Positions 36,428 to 48,139 of a stretch of 64,000 bases of DNA are shown piece by piece (positions within the stretch are counted from its first letter, which is position 1; each line of letters starts with the position of its first letter). The stretch lies in NCBI GenBank assembly GCA_902729315.2, contig LR746267.1, positions 3,666,386 through 3,730,385 on the forward strand. The letters run 5' to 3'. The stretch comes from Spirodela intermedia. Lineage: Eukaryota > Streptophyta > Magnoliopsida > Alismatales > Araceae. Below the pieces are notes generated by a model. It saw only the letters and a program-made list of their open reading frames with translations, was not told where the DNA came from and did not search any database. The translations under genes and the position numbers were made by a program.

Positions 36428-37320
36428 TAACATATGTCGCCACCCCTTCTATTAGCTAGTTACACTCATTCATTATCTCATTCATAAGCATCTTAGGTTT
36501 GGTAAATGTGTCATCATAGATGATCATCTTGATGATTTTCATGAAGATCCTCTCCCTACTCAAAGCCCACCACCACCACCACTACCACCATCACGTAGTG
36601 AGATGAGTCACATCTTAGATGCCATTCGTGATATGATGCAGGATGGGGCAAGCACCTTTGTACCTGATCAATGAAACTTGAGACTCAGGATGGGGCAGTT
36701 GGACTGATCCGATAAGAATGTTTGGACCCTAGACTTTAGGTCTGACCACATAACCTAAGTACAGATAGGCGTACTAATATGCACTATCAACCAAGGACAA
36801 CCCGGGGAAACACTCGACGATGGTAAGTGTGAGGCCCTCTCGGTCCACGTCTGGACAGACGGCGGAACTATTGTTGTGAAGTAGCTTAGGGCTGTAGCTC
36901 ACGAATTGTGACGAGTCTGGCACAACGTTGGAAGTCACGATCTGATAACCTATCCTATCATGTCTACGTGCTCCTGATGGCGGTGGAAATGAGCTGAGAA
37001 AACCCTTCGAAAGATAATTAAACTTAAGTAAGAAGGGGTACAGAGCTAACCTTCAGGGCTGTGTAACCTGACGGGTCGTGACAGAGCGGAGATTCGACGA
37101 AGGCAGAGACGTCCGGTGAAGAGCGATGCTCAGCGTCGGCGGTCGGTCCTGGTCGAGAGTCGTGGAAGTCGTCGTCTTAAGGCGTGGCACAGTCGGCGTG
37201 GGCGTGGGCCCGCAGGTGGGCCGAAGGGCACGCTAGCGGGCGCGCGCGGCAAGCCGCGCAGCGTGCCCTAGGGCACGCGGGCAGTGGCGCCGGGTGGGCG
37301 CGCGGGGCGCGCGCGGCGGC

Positions 37321-37620
37321 AGCGCTTCGGCGGGAAGGCCGAGCGTCAGCGGCGCTTCGGCGGGAAGGCCGAGCGTCAGCGGCGCTTCGGCGGGAATGCC
37401 GAGCGTCGGCGGCGCTTCGGCGGGAAGGCCGAGCGTCAGCGGCGCTTCGGCCGGAATGCCGAGCGTCAGCGGCGCTTCGGCGGGAATGCCGAGCATCGGC
37501 GGCGCTCCGGCGGGAAGGCCGAGTGTCAGCGGCGCTCCGGCGGGAAGGCCGAGTGTCAGCGGCGCTTCGGCAGGAATGCCGAGCGTCAGCGGCGCTTCGG
37601 CGGGAATGCCGAGCGTCGGC
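37321..37620. repeat. Minisatellite: ten tandem 30-bp units
   Basis: Ten units of exactly 30 bp each (unit core GGCGCTTCGGCGGGAA, then GGCC or TGCC and GAGCGTCAGC) fill 37321-37620 with no length change. Units differ only by substitutions at a few sites (cttcgg/ctccgg, aag/atg, gtcagc/gtcggc). Because 30 is a multiple of three and the unit has no stop, long frames run across it on both strands (for example repeated SGASAGMPSV or LGIPAEAPLT). They are not evidence of a protein. Confidence 0.97.
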
Positions 37621-38379
37621 GGTTGGGCGGAGACCCAACCGTCGCCGGAAGGATCGGCCCTCTCTGGTGGCGCCGGGAAGCGGAGCAGAGGAAGGAGACG
37701 ATCCGGCCGACGATACCAGGGAGGGTTGAGCTCTCCTGGTCTAAGCGGCGCCGGAAACGGCGCGACAGCGGCGGAGCGTCGGGAAACTCCGGCGGGGGCC
37801 TGTGAGGAGCTTGGACTGGTTCTGGCTCGTCGGCACGGCTGGAAGGTCTCTCCCGACGTCGGCGGCAGGTTGGCGTTCGTCGGCGAACGGCCAGCGACTG
37901 GGCGGAGCGGCGGAGGGCGGCCCCGGCGAGTTTGGGGTGGAGTTCCGAAGGAAGAGGCGGCAGTCGAACCAGGAGTCGAGAGACCCCGGCGGAGTGCTCG
38001 GCGACGGCTCGTAGGGAGGCGAAGCGAGCCCCTTTCGTCACGACGGCCTGACGGGGTTCCAGCAGAGGCGGCGGCGGCGGCTGCAGCGGCAACCGCGACC
38101 GTTTCGTCCGGTGACGGTGGCGAACTCCCGGGCGGCAATGAGATGGCCGGCGGCGGCAGTGGTCTCAGGCGGCGGCGGGACTTCTCGGGCAGCAGCGTCA
38201 CGAGGAACGAAGTCCTCGAAGGGGGTATCGACGGCCTTCCTCTTCCTCCTTCCCTCCCTATCCTAGATCACGGAGAAGGTACTCACAAAACGATAATCTC
38301 TCTCAAAAATACGGCGCTCTCTTGAGGGGGGGTCCTACCTCCCCTTATATGGGGCCCACAAGTGGGCTAAGGGGAGGTG

Positions 38380-38620
38380 GGCCCACTTGAGGCCCTCAAG
38401 CCCATAAGCCACAAAAGGCTACAAGAGGGGCTTATTGGGCCTCTAAAAGAGAGACCCAATAAGCTCCCCTAAAAGGAGAAAGAGGAGGGCCCTCGTATGG
38501 CGCTTAAGTGGGCCTCAAATGAAGACCCAAATAAGCCCAAAAGAGGCCCAAAGGAAAGGAACATAGGTCCCCCCCCCTTACGGTTTTAATTGGGCCTCAA
38601 AAGAGAGACCCAATAAACCC
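38380..38620 (-). promoter_or_regulatory. Repeated GGGCCT/AGGCCC motifs with short hairpins
   Basis: CTTATTGGG and CCCAATAAG form an inverted repeat at 38430-38462 around a 15-base loop, and a near copy lies at 38588-38615. Several TGGGCC/GGCCCA sites, similar to site II promoter elements, occur between. They lie upstream (minus strand) of the TATA-like site, as in a U3 region. Confidence 0.4.
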
Positions 38621-40156
38621 TAAAGAAAGGGAGACACAAACAACAACACACACACATAGAATTGGGCCTGCTAACACACAAACACGAGGCCCAACAAGTC
38701 AACGTGAAAATACAAAGAAAGATAAGGGTGAGCTCGAGCTCATCGTCGTCGCGGAGGTGGAATGTCGTCGTCCCGAAGGGCTAGGCCGTGTAGCGAAAGC
38801 CAAGCTCCTTCGTCTTCGCGCGTTGATCGGGCTGAACTCAGACTGCTCGTGTCTCCTGAGCTGATGGAGACGAATCCCGCTCACCATCATGATATGAGTA
38901 ATCATGTCGCTAACATGGATACTCATTTGACTAGTTCCATTGAGGCAGTGCATGAATGCACTCACTGACTCGAATTGCAAGTCCAAGGAAACCCACGCTA
39001 TTAACCCCCTCCCGTCCAGGTCCTAGGTCAAACCTCCCATCATTCTCCTACACCTAATGAGCCACCCCTTGCTCCATTTCCTCCTGATCCTAGCCCTCAT
39101 GCTACCTAATTCTCTAATCGTGCCCGTCATCTTCTTGACCCCTACAATCATTATAATAGCCCTAACAGTCATGATAGATGTCCACCTGCTCCCTATGATC
39201 CCTACGACCAGCATAATGGTCGTGATTGACGTTTGTCCGATCTTGATAACCATTGGAATCAAATCTAAAAGAGTATTTGAGTCGATGCTCCATATTATGA
39301 GGGCTCTAGAGATCTTAAGGACTATCTTGATTGGGAATTCAAACTAAATAGTTATTTTAAATGGTATGACATACTTGAATTTAGGAAGGTTAGATTTACA
39401 AAGGTGAAATTAGGAGGACATGCGAAGATCTTTTGAGACAATATTGAGTTTTTTATTCAAAATTGATGAGAGAGAATCTTATAGAAACTTGGACATAAAT
39501 GAAGGATAAACTATGTGAGAAATATGTATTTGTTGTCTACTTAGACAATCTCATTCATCAATGGCATGTTTTAAAGTAGAAAAGTCGACTAGTGATTAAC
39601 TATATCACACAGTTTGAAGAATTTTTATATGCAGTGTAAAATTGAGGAGAATTCACATGTCATCATTTTTCAGTTCAAGACTGGCCTTAATTCCTACCTC
39701 AAAACTGAGTTTTTAGTGAGAAAAGCTACCGCTCTTGAATTATGTCAAAAAATTTCTACTACCTCTACTTTTACCAGTCGCCTTATCCAAGGTGGTCGCT
39801 CCTACTCCTACCCTAGCCAACTAATGAGCTCCCAGCCGAGTGTAGGTAAATCTAATTCTATTCTCACTCCACGCTTGGATACTCATGTTGTTGTTTCTGC
39901 TCCACAACTACCTTCGGCTTCCTCTACTCCATCACTGTCTCTTGATTTCATTGCTCAAGCTCCTACTGAGAGTGACTTGCTTCAAGTGCCACATATGCAG
40001 ACACTGAGCTAACCAATACCCATCTAGAGCACTACACATTAGACATGATGATTTTCGATTTGAGCCTTCTACTATTGATCTGACTATTAAGAAGGAAGAT
40101 TACTGATTTGAGGATTCTATCGTGGACGAATATACTTATGATGATGGATTAGCGGG

Positions 40157-41903
40157 TGACGTGACTTAGTCATTGTATAGTAAATGACAAAAAATTAAAA
40201 TTTATAAAACTAGAAAATACGAATTTTCAGATATTTAGAAGTATTTCTGAACAAATATATCAATTATAATTCAATAAAACTTCCAAAAATAGTGATAATT
40301 TTCTAAGTCGATCATAGGGATGTAATATAATATCAAGTAATTATTCAAACTTTTCTTCAAAGAATACTATTTTCTATGAAGTTTACACTAGAAAATAAAA
40401 ATGAAATATATTTAAATTTCACGAAAAAGAGAAATAAGCGTGCGGACGTCAAGATGACATTAACGCTCGGCGAACGCGAATCAAATATAACTCTATTTTC
40501 ACCCGACGATTCTTACGTAAGCGATTACAGACAATTTAATTTATCAAATTAAGATTTGTAAAAACCAAAAGAATCGTAATTGAATGAAGTATATCTTGGT
40601 AAATTTAAATCACACAAATTATCACTAAATGAAGTGAAAATTAAGTTGAAAGCAATAAAAAAGAGTTCTGACATCGCAGTGGTGATGCGTCGGCGATGCA
40701 TTGGAATTTTGAGTGTTCGTGAGGATCGTCATGCAGTGTCCACGACCTCGAAGACTTTTCTTAGATAAAGATGATGTGGGAAATCGCTAGATCTTCTTAC
40801 GAAGTCCAGAGATCAATGAAATGGGTCGTCAAATTGTCTTCGGTGGTTGTCACCTGGCAGAGTGGAAAAATGACAACTTTGTGGCTCTCTGGCGGCTGTC
40901 ACCTGACAGAGAGGAGCTAGATGGAGGCGGGGCGTGTGTCAGGGAACTTCATCCTTAGGTCCACGCAGCAAGAGGAAGCTCTTCATCGCATCCGGTATGC
41001 TCTCAAGAGGTGGTGACTTGTCTCCCGACAGATCGTCCTCTTCCTGATGACGGCATGTTCGTCGATCAATTAGAGATACTTTACTCGATGGATTCATGAT
41101 CCTTTTATCATGAATCGTTCAACAATTTTAGTAACAATGCTCTGCGAATCGCATTGATGAGATTTTCACCGATGATCTAGCAATTATGGCGGCTTAATCC
41201 TTCACTAGTGATTTGCAAGAAAGTTGTGATAATCAGATAAAAAATATGAGTTTTGACTCTGGGAGGATTCGAACCTGCACCGGTTGTACGCCTACATAAA
41301 AGAGATTGACATAAATACTCTAATGTCCTTATAAAATGACATCATCATGGTATATCGCTGCTATAAATAAAAGGTATTTTAGGTATTAACATCATTGAAG
41401 CCTTTTTGAGGAAGGTGTGACGCAGGTTTAGTCCCACATCTCTTGTGCGTCGAAATTTCGGGTGAACATATAGTAATATTACATTTGCAAACAAGTCCCT
41501 TTCTCCTACGTGTACGACCACTCCTTGCCCCGCATCTGGCTGGCCACCGGTGACGTGGAAGGGGAGTGGTGCACACCCGCCCCCATCGGTCTTAGCCACT
41601 CGAGCCCCTACTCACGGTTCCTCTCTAATAGCACTTCCGACCCACTTGTGGGCCCAGCTGGCTAGGGGTCCCACCCATTTTGCTATATTTTTATTTTTAT
41701 TTCTTTTTCTTCATTTATCTCAAAAGTGAGACTATAAAAATCATATAAATTCGTATAAAGTCACATAATTAGCCAAAAATTCACATTAATCAACTAAAAA
41801 CCACTTTTCACACTTTAACATAAATATAAGTCTATTTATCATGAGTTAAGGCTAAAACTATATTATTTACTAATTATTAACTCATGATAATGAAGACTTA
41901 TCA
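40157..41903 (-). mobile_element. Solo LTR of the Athila-type family (copy 4), long subfamily
   Basis: It is 1747 bp with ends TGACGTGACTTAG and ACTTATCA. The flanks are GCGGG (40152-40156) and GCAGG (41904-41908), one transition apart. It is inserted between the gag and protease parts of the chromovirus. It includes the extra block near 41285-41395. Confidence 0.9.
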
Positions 41904-44085
41904 GCAGGTATCATCCAAATCTCTAATTCTCTTCCTCTCTCTCATAGTGCTCCTTCTTCTGTCCTTGTAACTGTAGTCCGATGTACCTTTACCCAGCCAG
42001 CTACTGTTGATAATATTTTGAGGACCTCTATTTTTTATACTTATATTAAAATTAGTGAAAAGATGTGTAAGACGATTGTAGACAGTGGTAGTTGCATTAA
42101 TGCTATGTCGGACACACTGATTTCACATCTTATATTACTTTTGATCAATCATCCTCGACCCTATCATGTCTCTTGGATTGATTCTACTTTCATCTCAGTT
42201 AAAAATTAGTGTCTCCTTCCTCTTAAGATCCAATCTTATGATGAAAAAGTTTTATGTGATGTATTGCCTTTGAAAGTGAGCAGCATAATCCTAGGTCGTC
42301 CTTGACTTTATGATAATGATGTTCAACAATTTGGTTGATCGAACATTTGCTCCTTCATGTATAAGGAAGGGTAAGAAGATTACTTGGCACTTGTATACCT
42401 TGCGTCCTAAAGCCCCTCAGCCTAGTTGCCCATCACCTACCTTAAACCTCCTTATGGGGAGACAATTCTAGCGAGAGTTAGAATGCAAACCCTCGATCTG
42501 TTTAGCCATGATCCCAGATCATTTCGACGATGCTCCCACCTCTCCTTCCCTTGAGGTTGTTGACTTATTGTCTGAGTTCTCAACTATCTTTTCTGATGAG
42601 TTGCTGATTCAGCTCCCTCCCATACGTGATATCCAGCACGCCATCGATCTTGTGCCCGTATCATCTCTTCCTAACTTCCCCCATTATTGTTTGGACCCTA
42701 CTCAATATAAAGAACTCCAACGCCAAGTACAAGAATTATTAGATAAAAGATTTATTCAGGCGAGCCTTAGCCTTTGTGCCGTTCCTACTCTCTTGACCTT
42801 GAAGAAAGATGACACTTGATTTATGTGCATTGACAATAGAGCCATCAATAAGATTACCGTAAAATATTGATTTCCTATCACCCAAGTTGATGATATGTTT
42901 GATATGATGGCTGGATCTGTGATCTTTTCTAAGATTGATCTCTGAAGTGGTTATCATCAAGTTAGGATCCTCCTCAGCAACAAATGAAAAACTGCTTTTA
43001 AAATTAAAGATGGATTATATGAGTGGAAGGTTATGCCTTTTGCTTTATCTATGTCCCTAGTACCTTCCAATGACTCATGAATCATATCTTTAGATCTTTT
43101 GTTGGTAATTTTGTAGTTATTTATTTTGATGACATCTTAATTTATAACAAATCCAAAGAAGAGCATCTTCTCTACCTTAGGCAGGTTTGTGAAACCCTAA
43201 TGAAGGAACAACTATATGCCCATCCAAAGAAATATTATTTTCTTATTGACCAAGTCTTTTTTCTTGATTTTATTTTATCTCCACAAGGTGTATTCGTAGA
43301 CCCATCTAAAGTAGATGCCATTACTTAGTGGCCCCTTCCTCAAAGTATATATGACATTTGAAGTTTCCATGGGTTAGCTACATTCTATCGTCGATTGATT
43401 CCTAACTTTAGTACCATGATGGCTCTTTTAACTAATTGCTTGAAAGGTAAAACTTTTGAATAGTCAGATGCCGGTAAAAAAGCCTTTGACACCATTAAAA
43501 GACAGATGACTCATGCACTTATTCTCCATTTACTTGATTTTCAATAAGTCTTTGAGGTCGCTTGTGATGTATTGGTGATAAGTCTTCATTATCATGAGTT
43601 AATAATTAGTAAATAATATAGTTTTAGCCTTAACTCATAATAAATAGATTTATATTTATGTTAAAGTGTGAAAAGTGATTTTCACTTGATTAACGTGAAT
43701 TTTTGGGTAATTATGTAATTTTATACGAATTTATATAATTTTTACAGTCTTACTTTTGAGATAAATGAAGAAAAAGAAATAAAAATAAAAAATATAGCAA
43801 AATGAGGGGGACCTACTGGCCAGTCGGGCCCGCAAGGAGGTCGAAAGTACAGTCGGGGAGGAGTCGTGAGTAGGGGCTAGAGTGGCTAGGACTGATGGGG
43901 GCATGTGTATGCCACTCTCCTTCCACGTCACCAGTGGCCAATTGATTGTGGAGCAAGGAGTGGTCGTACACACATGAGAAAGGGACTTGATTGTAAATAT
44001 AATATTATTATATATTTGTCAGAAATTTTGGCGCACAAGTGATGTGGGGCTAAACTCACCTCACACCTTCCCCAAAAAGGGCGGG

Positions 44086-45718
44086 TGATAAGTCTTCATT
44101 ATCATGAGGTAATAATTAGTAAATAATATAGTTTTAGCCTTAACTCATGATAAATAGACTTATATTTGTGTTAAAGTGTGAAAAGTAGTTTTCAGTTGAT
44201 TAACGTGAATTTTTGGGTAATTATGTAATTTTATACGATTTTTACAGTCTTACTTTTGAGATAAATAAAGAACAAGAAGTAAAAATAAAAATATTGCAAA
44301 ATGGAGGACCCGCCGACCAGCCGGGCCCGCAAGCGGGTCGGAAGCTCAGTCGGGGAGTAGCCGCGAGCAGGGGCTCGAGCGGCTTGGACCGATAGGGGCA
44401 CGTGTGCGCCACTCCCCTTCCACATCACCGGTGGCCAGCCGGCTGTGGGGCAAGGAGTGGTCGTACACGCGAGAGAAGGGACTTTGCTTAGAAAGCTAAC
44501 ATTACTATATATTCGCCTGAAAAATCGGCACACAACCGATGTGGGACTAAACCCACATCACACCTTCCTCAGAAGGGGCGGACAACCGGCGCGGGTTCGA
44601 ATCCTCCCAAAGTCAAAATTCATATATTTTTATCTGATTATCGCGACTTTCCTGCAGATCGCCGGTGAAGGATTAAGCAACCAGAATCGTTGGATCATCG
44701 GCGAAAATCTCGTCAACGCGATTCGCGGAGCATTGCTACTAAAATTGCTGAACGATTCGCGATAAAAGGATCGCGAATCCATCGAGTAAATCATCTCTGA
44801 TTGATCGACGAACAAGCCGTCGTCGGGAAGAGGACGATCCGCCGGGAGACAAGTCGCCACCTCCTTAGAGCGTACCAAATGCGATGAAGAGCCTCCTCTT
44901 GCTGCGCGGACCTGAGGATGAAGCTCCCTAACACACGCCCCACCTCCATCCAGCTCCTCTCCGTTGGGTGACAGCCGCCGGAGAGCCGCAAAGTCGCCGT
45001 TTTTCCGCTCCACCGGGTGACAGCCGCCAGAGACGACTCGACGACCCATTTCAGTGATCTCTAGACTTCGCGAGAAGATCTAGAGATTGCCCACGTCGTC
45101 TTTGTCCAAGGAGAGCCTTCGAGGCTGTGGACACTGCACAACGATCCTCCCGAACGCTCAGGATTCCGATGCATCGCCGACGCATCGCTGTCGCGACGCC
45201 GGAACTCTGTTTTTCTGCTTTCAAACTTACTTTACGCTTCATTTAGTGATTAATTTTTGTGTTTTTAATTTACCAAAATATACTTTGTTTAATTAAGATC
45301 TGTTTCCGGCTTTTACAGATCTTAATTTGATTAACTAAATCGTCTGTAATCGCTTTCGTAAGAATCGCCGAGCGGAACTCTGTTTCCGCCCGATTCACAT
45401 TCGCCGGGCGCTGATGTCATCCTGACGTCCGCACCCTTATTTCCTTTTTTTTCATGAATTTTAAATATATTTCCTTTTTATTTCCTAGTATAAAATTCAT
45501 AGAAAATCGTATTCATTGAGAAAAATCTGAATAATTACCAGATATTATATTACATCCCTATGATCGACTTGGAAAATTACCGCTATTTTTGGAAGTTTTA
45601 TTGAATTATAATTGATATATTTATTCAGAAATACTTCTAAATATCCGAAAATTCGTATTTTCTAGTTTTATAAATTTTAGATTTGCGTGATTTAATATAC
45701 AACGACTGAGTCACGCCA
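44086..45718 (+). mobile_element. Solo LTR (copy 6), inserted inside copy 5
   Basis: It is 1633 bp, starts TGATAAGTCTTC and ends GAGTCACGCCA (the last-but-two base has changed from the usual TCA). The flanks are GCGGG (44081-44085) and ACGGG (45719-45723), one transition apart. It is close in sequence to copies 2, 8 and 9 and is the second level of nesting. Confidence 0.92.
44630..45049 (-). other. Open frame antisense inside LTR copy 6
   Basis: It is the 139-codon equivalent of the frame in copy 2, starting MGRRVVSGGCHPVERK and ending ICRKVAIIR. A second short antisense frame (45051-45242, 63 codons, MKRKVSLKAEKQSS) lies just upstream, as in copies 8 and 9. Coding is unproven. Confidence 0.35.
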
Positions 45719-46664
45719 ACGGGCAACTGATGCGGGTTTGAATCCTCCCAGAGCCAAAACTCATCTTTTTTATTTGATTATCACAAGTTTTCTGTAAATC
45801 ACTAGTGAAGGATTAAGCCACAAGAATCGTTAGATCATCGGTGAAAATTTCATCAACGTGATTCACGGAGCATTGTTACTAAAATTGCTGAACGATTGGC
45901 GATAAAAGGATCGCGAATCCATCGAGTAAAGCATCTTCGATTGATCGACGAACAAGTCGTTATCATGAAAAAGACGATTCACCGAGAGATGAGTTGCCAC
46001 CTCTTGAGAGCATATCGATGTGATGAAGAGCTTTCTCTTGTTGCGCGGATTTGAGGATGAAGCTCCCTAACACGCGCCTTACCTCCATCCAACTCCTCTT
46101 CGTCGGGTGACAGCTGCCAGAGAGCCGCAAAGTCACCATTTTTCCGCTCAATCGAGTGATCGCTGCTGGAGACGATTCGATGACCCATTTCATTGATCTC
46201 TAGACTTCGCAAGGAGATCTAGAGTTTGGCCACGTCGTGTCCTTGTCCAAAGAGTGCCTTCGAGGCCGTGGACACTGCACAACGATCCTCTTGAACGCTC
46301 AAGATTCTGATGCATTGCCGACACGATGTCGGAACTCTGTTTTCCTACTTTTCTACTTTCAACTTAATTTCCGTTTCATTTAGTGATAATTTGTGTGATT
46401 TAAAGTTATCAAGATATACTTCATTCCATTACGATTCTTCTGACTTTTACAGATCTTAATTTGATCAATTAAATCGTTTGTAATAGTTTTATAAATTTTA
46501 AATTTGCGTGATTTACTATACAATGATTAAGTCATGTCAATTGGGTTTAGGTATAGGTGGTGTGGTCTAAGTCAATAAAATCATCCTATTACTTATTTTA
46601 ATGAAAAATTAAATTGATGATAAAGAATTTTATATTCTCGTCTAATCCCTCCATCATTGATGTT

Positions 46665-48139
46665 TGATAAGTCTTCATTATCATGAGTTAATAATTAGTA
46701 AATAATATATTTTTAGCCTTAACTCATGATAAATAGACTTATATTTATGTTCAAGTGTGAAAAGTAGTTTTTAGTTGATTAACGTGAATTTTTGGCTAAT
46801 TATGTGATTTTTATGAATTTATATGATTTTTATTGTCTTATTTTTGAGATAAATGAAGAAAAAGAAATAAAAATAAAAATATAACAAAATGTGAGGGACC
46901 CACCGGCCAGTCAGGCCCGCAAGTGGGTCAGAAGCACAGTAGGGGGGAGCCATGAGCAAGAGCTTGAGTAGGTAGAACCGATGGGGGCATGTGTGCGCCA
47001 CTCCCCTTCGACATCACTAGTGGTCAGTTAGTTGTGGGGCAAGGAGTGGTTGTACACGCAGGAGAAATGGACTCATTACTTGTAAATATAATATTACTAT
47101 ATATTTGTCCAAAACTTTGGCGCACAAGCGATGTGAAACTAAACCCGTGTCACACCTTCCCCCGAAAGGGTTCGAAGGTTTTAATACTTAAAATACCCTT
47201 TTGTTATAACAGAGATATACAATGATGATGTCACTTGATAAAGGTATTAGAGTACTTATTTCAATCTCTCTCATGTAGGCGGGTAATCGACGCGAGTTCA
47301 AATCCTCCCAAAGTCAAAACTTGTATTTTTATCTGATTATCATGACTTTTTTGCAGATTATTGGTAAAGGATTAAGCTGCCAGAATTGCTGAATCATTGG
47401 CAAAAATCTTGTCAATGTGATTCGCAGAGCATTGTTACTAAAATTGCTGAACGATTCGTCATAAAAGGATTGTGAATCTATTGAGTAAATAATTTTCGAT
47501 TGATTAACGAACAAGCCGTTGTCAGGAAGAGGACGATCCGCCGAGAGATGAGTTGCCACCTCTTGAGAGTGTACCAGATGCGATGAAGAGCCTCCTCTTG
47601 CTATGCAGACTTGATGATGAAACTCCCTGACACGCATCCCACCTCTATCCAGCTCCTCTCCGTTGGGTGACAGCCACCGGAGAGTCACAAGGTTGCCATT
47701 TTTCCATTCTGCCGGGTGACAGCCGTTAGAGACGATTCGATGACCCATTTCATTGATCTCTAGACTTCGCAAGGAGATCTAGAGATTACCCACGTCACCG
47801 GGTAGGACTCTATTTCTGCCTGATTCGCGTTCGTCGGGCGCTGATGTCATCTTGACATCAGCACCCTTATTTTTCTTTTTGATTTAAATATATTTTATTT
47901 TCATTTTTTAGTATAAAATTTATAAAAAAATCGTAAGTCAAATCATTGTTAGAAGTTATCCGATATTATATTATATCCCTATGATTGATCTAGAAAATTA
48001 TCATTATTTTTAGAAGTTTTATTAAATTATAATTGATATATTTGTTCAGAAATACTTCTAAATATCTGAAAATTAATATTTTCTAGTTTTATAAATTTTA
48101 AATTTGTGTGATTTATTATACAATGACTAAATCATGTCA
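46665..48139 (+). mobile_element. Solo LTR of the Athila-type family (copy 7), long subfamily
   Basis: It is 1475 bp with ends TGATAAGTCTTC and ATCATGTCA. The flanks are ATGTT (46660-46664) and ACGTC (48140-48144), which differ by two C-to-T-type changes. It splits the RNase H coding region: DKEFY lies on the left, and RHYLLSKEFILYSNHEALKYL follows directly on the right, so the insertion site is confirmed by the protein. About 240 bp present in copies 2 and 8 is missing near 47795. Confidence 0.88.
47329..47772 (-). other. Open frame antisense inside LTR copy 7
   Basis: This 147-codon frame aligns end to end with those in copies 2 and 6 (for example SHLVHSQEVATHLSADRPLP) despite numerous substitutions, and has no stop. 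The start lies a few codons further upstream (MRSLEINEMGHR). Confidence 0.35.

Larger units (their letters stand above)
36650..38701 (-). mobile_element. GC-rich insertion in the chromovirus gag, probably a non-autonomous LTR-type element
   Basis: This block separates gag pieces and differs sharply in base composition. Read on the minus strand it begins TGACTTGTTGGGCC at 38701. It then has repeated GGGCCT..GACCC motifs (38380-38620), a TATA-like CATATAAGG near 38345-38353, then GC-rich sequence with the 30-bp minisatellite and a low-complexity tail to about 36650. That order (U3-like, TATA, GC-rich transcribed part) suggests an LTR or a deleted element. Neither a matching second LTR nor a target duplication was found, so the left limit is approximate. 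Confidence 0.4.
43576..46539 (+). mobile_element. Solo LTR (copy 5) of the Athila-type family, itself split by copy 6
   Basis: It starts TGATAAGTCTTC and ends GTCATGTCA, with perfect 5-bp flanks ATTGG (43571-43575 and 46540-46544). The two halves are 43576-44085 and 45719-46539. The right half lacks about 400 bp near 46470, probably an internal deletion. It interrupts the chromovirus RNase H: FEVACDVL lies before it and GIGGV after it. Confidence 0.92.

Noticed and set aside
37321-37620. CRISPR-like repeat array
   Set aside because: Units are directly adjacent with no unique spacers, and the genome is a plant; it is a minisatellite.
37233-38325. Frames of 322-343 codons on both strands through the minisatellite
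   Set aside because: The 30-bp unit has no stops and its length is a multiple of three, so open frames are expected without coding.
44445-44765. A 106-codon sense frame in the LTR (also at 57991, reversed at 32559 and 50039)
   Set aside because: It spans the TATA/leader part with the B-box motif, begins before the likely transcript start and is shorter or shifted in the long subfamily, so a protein is unlikely.
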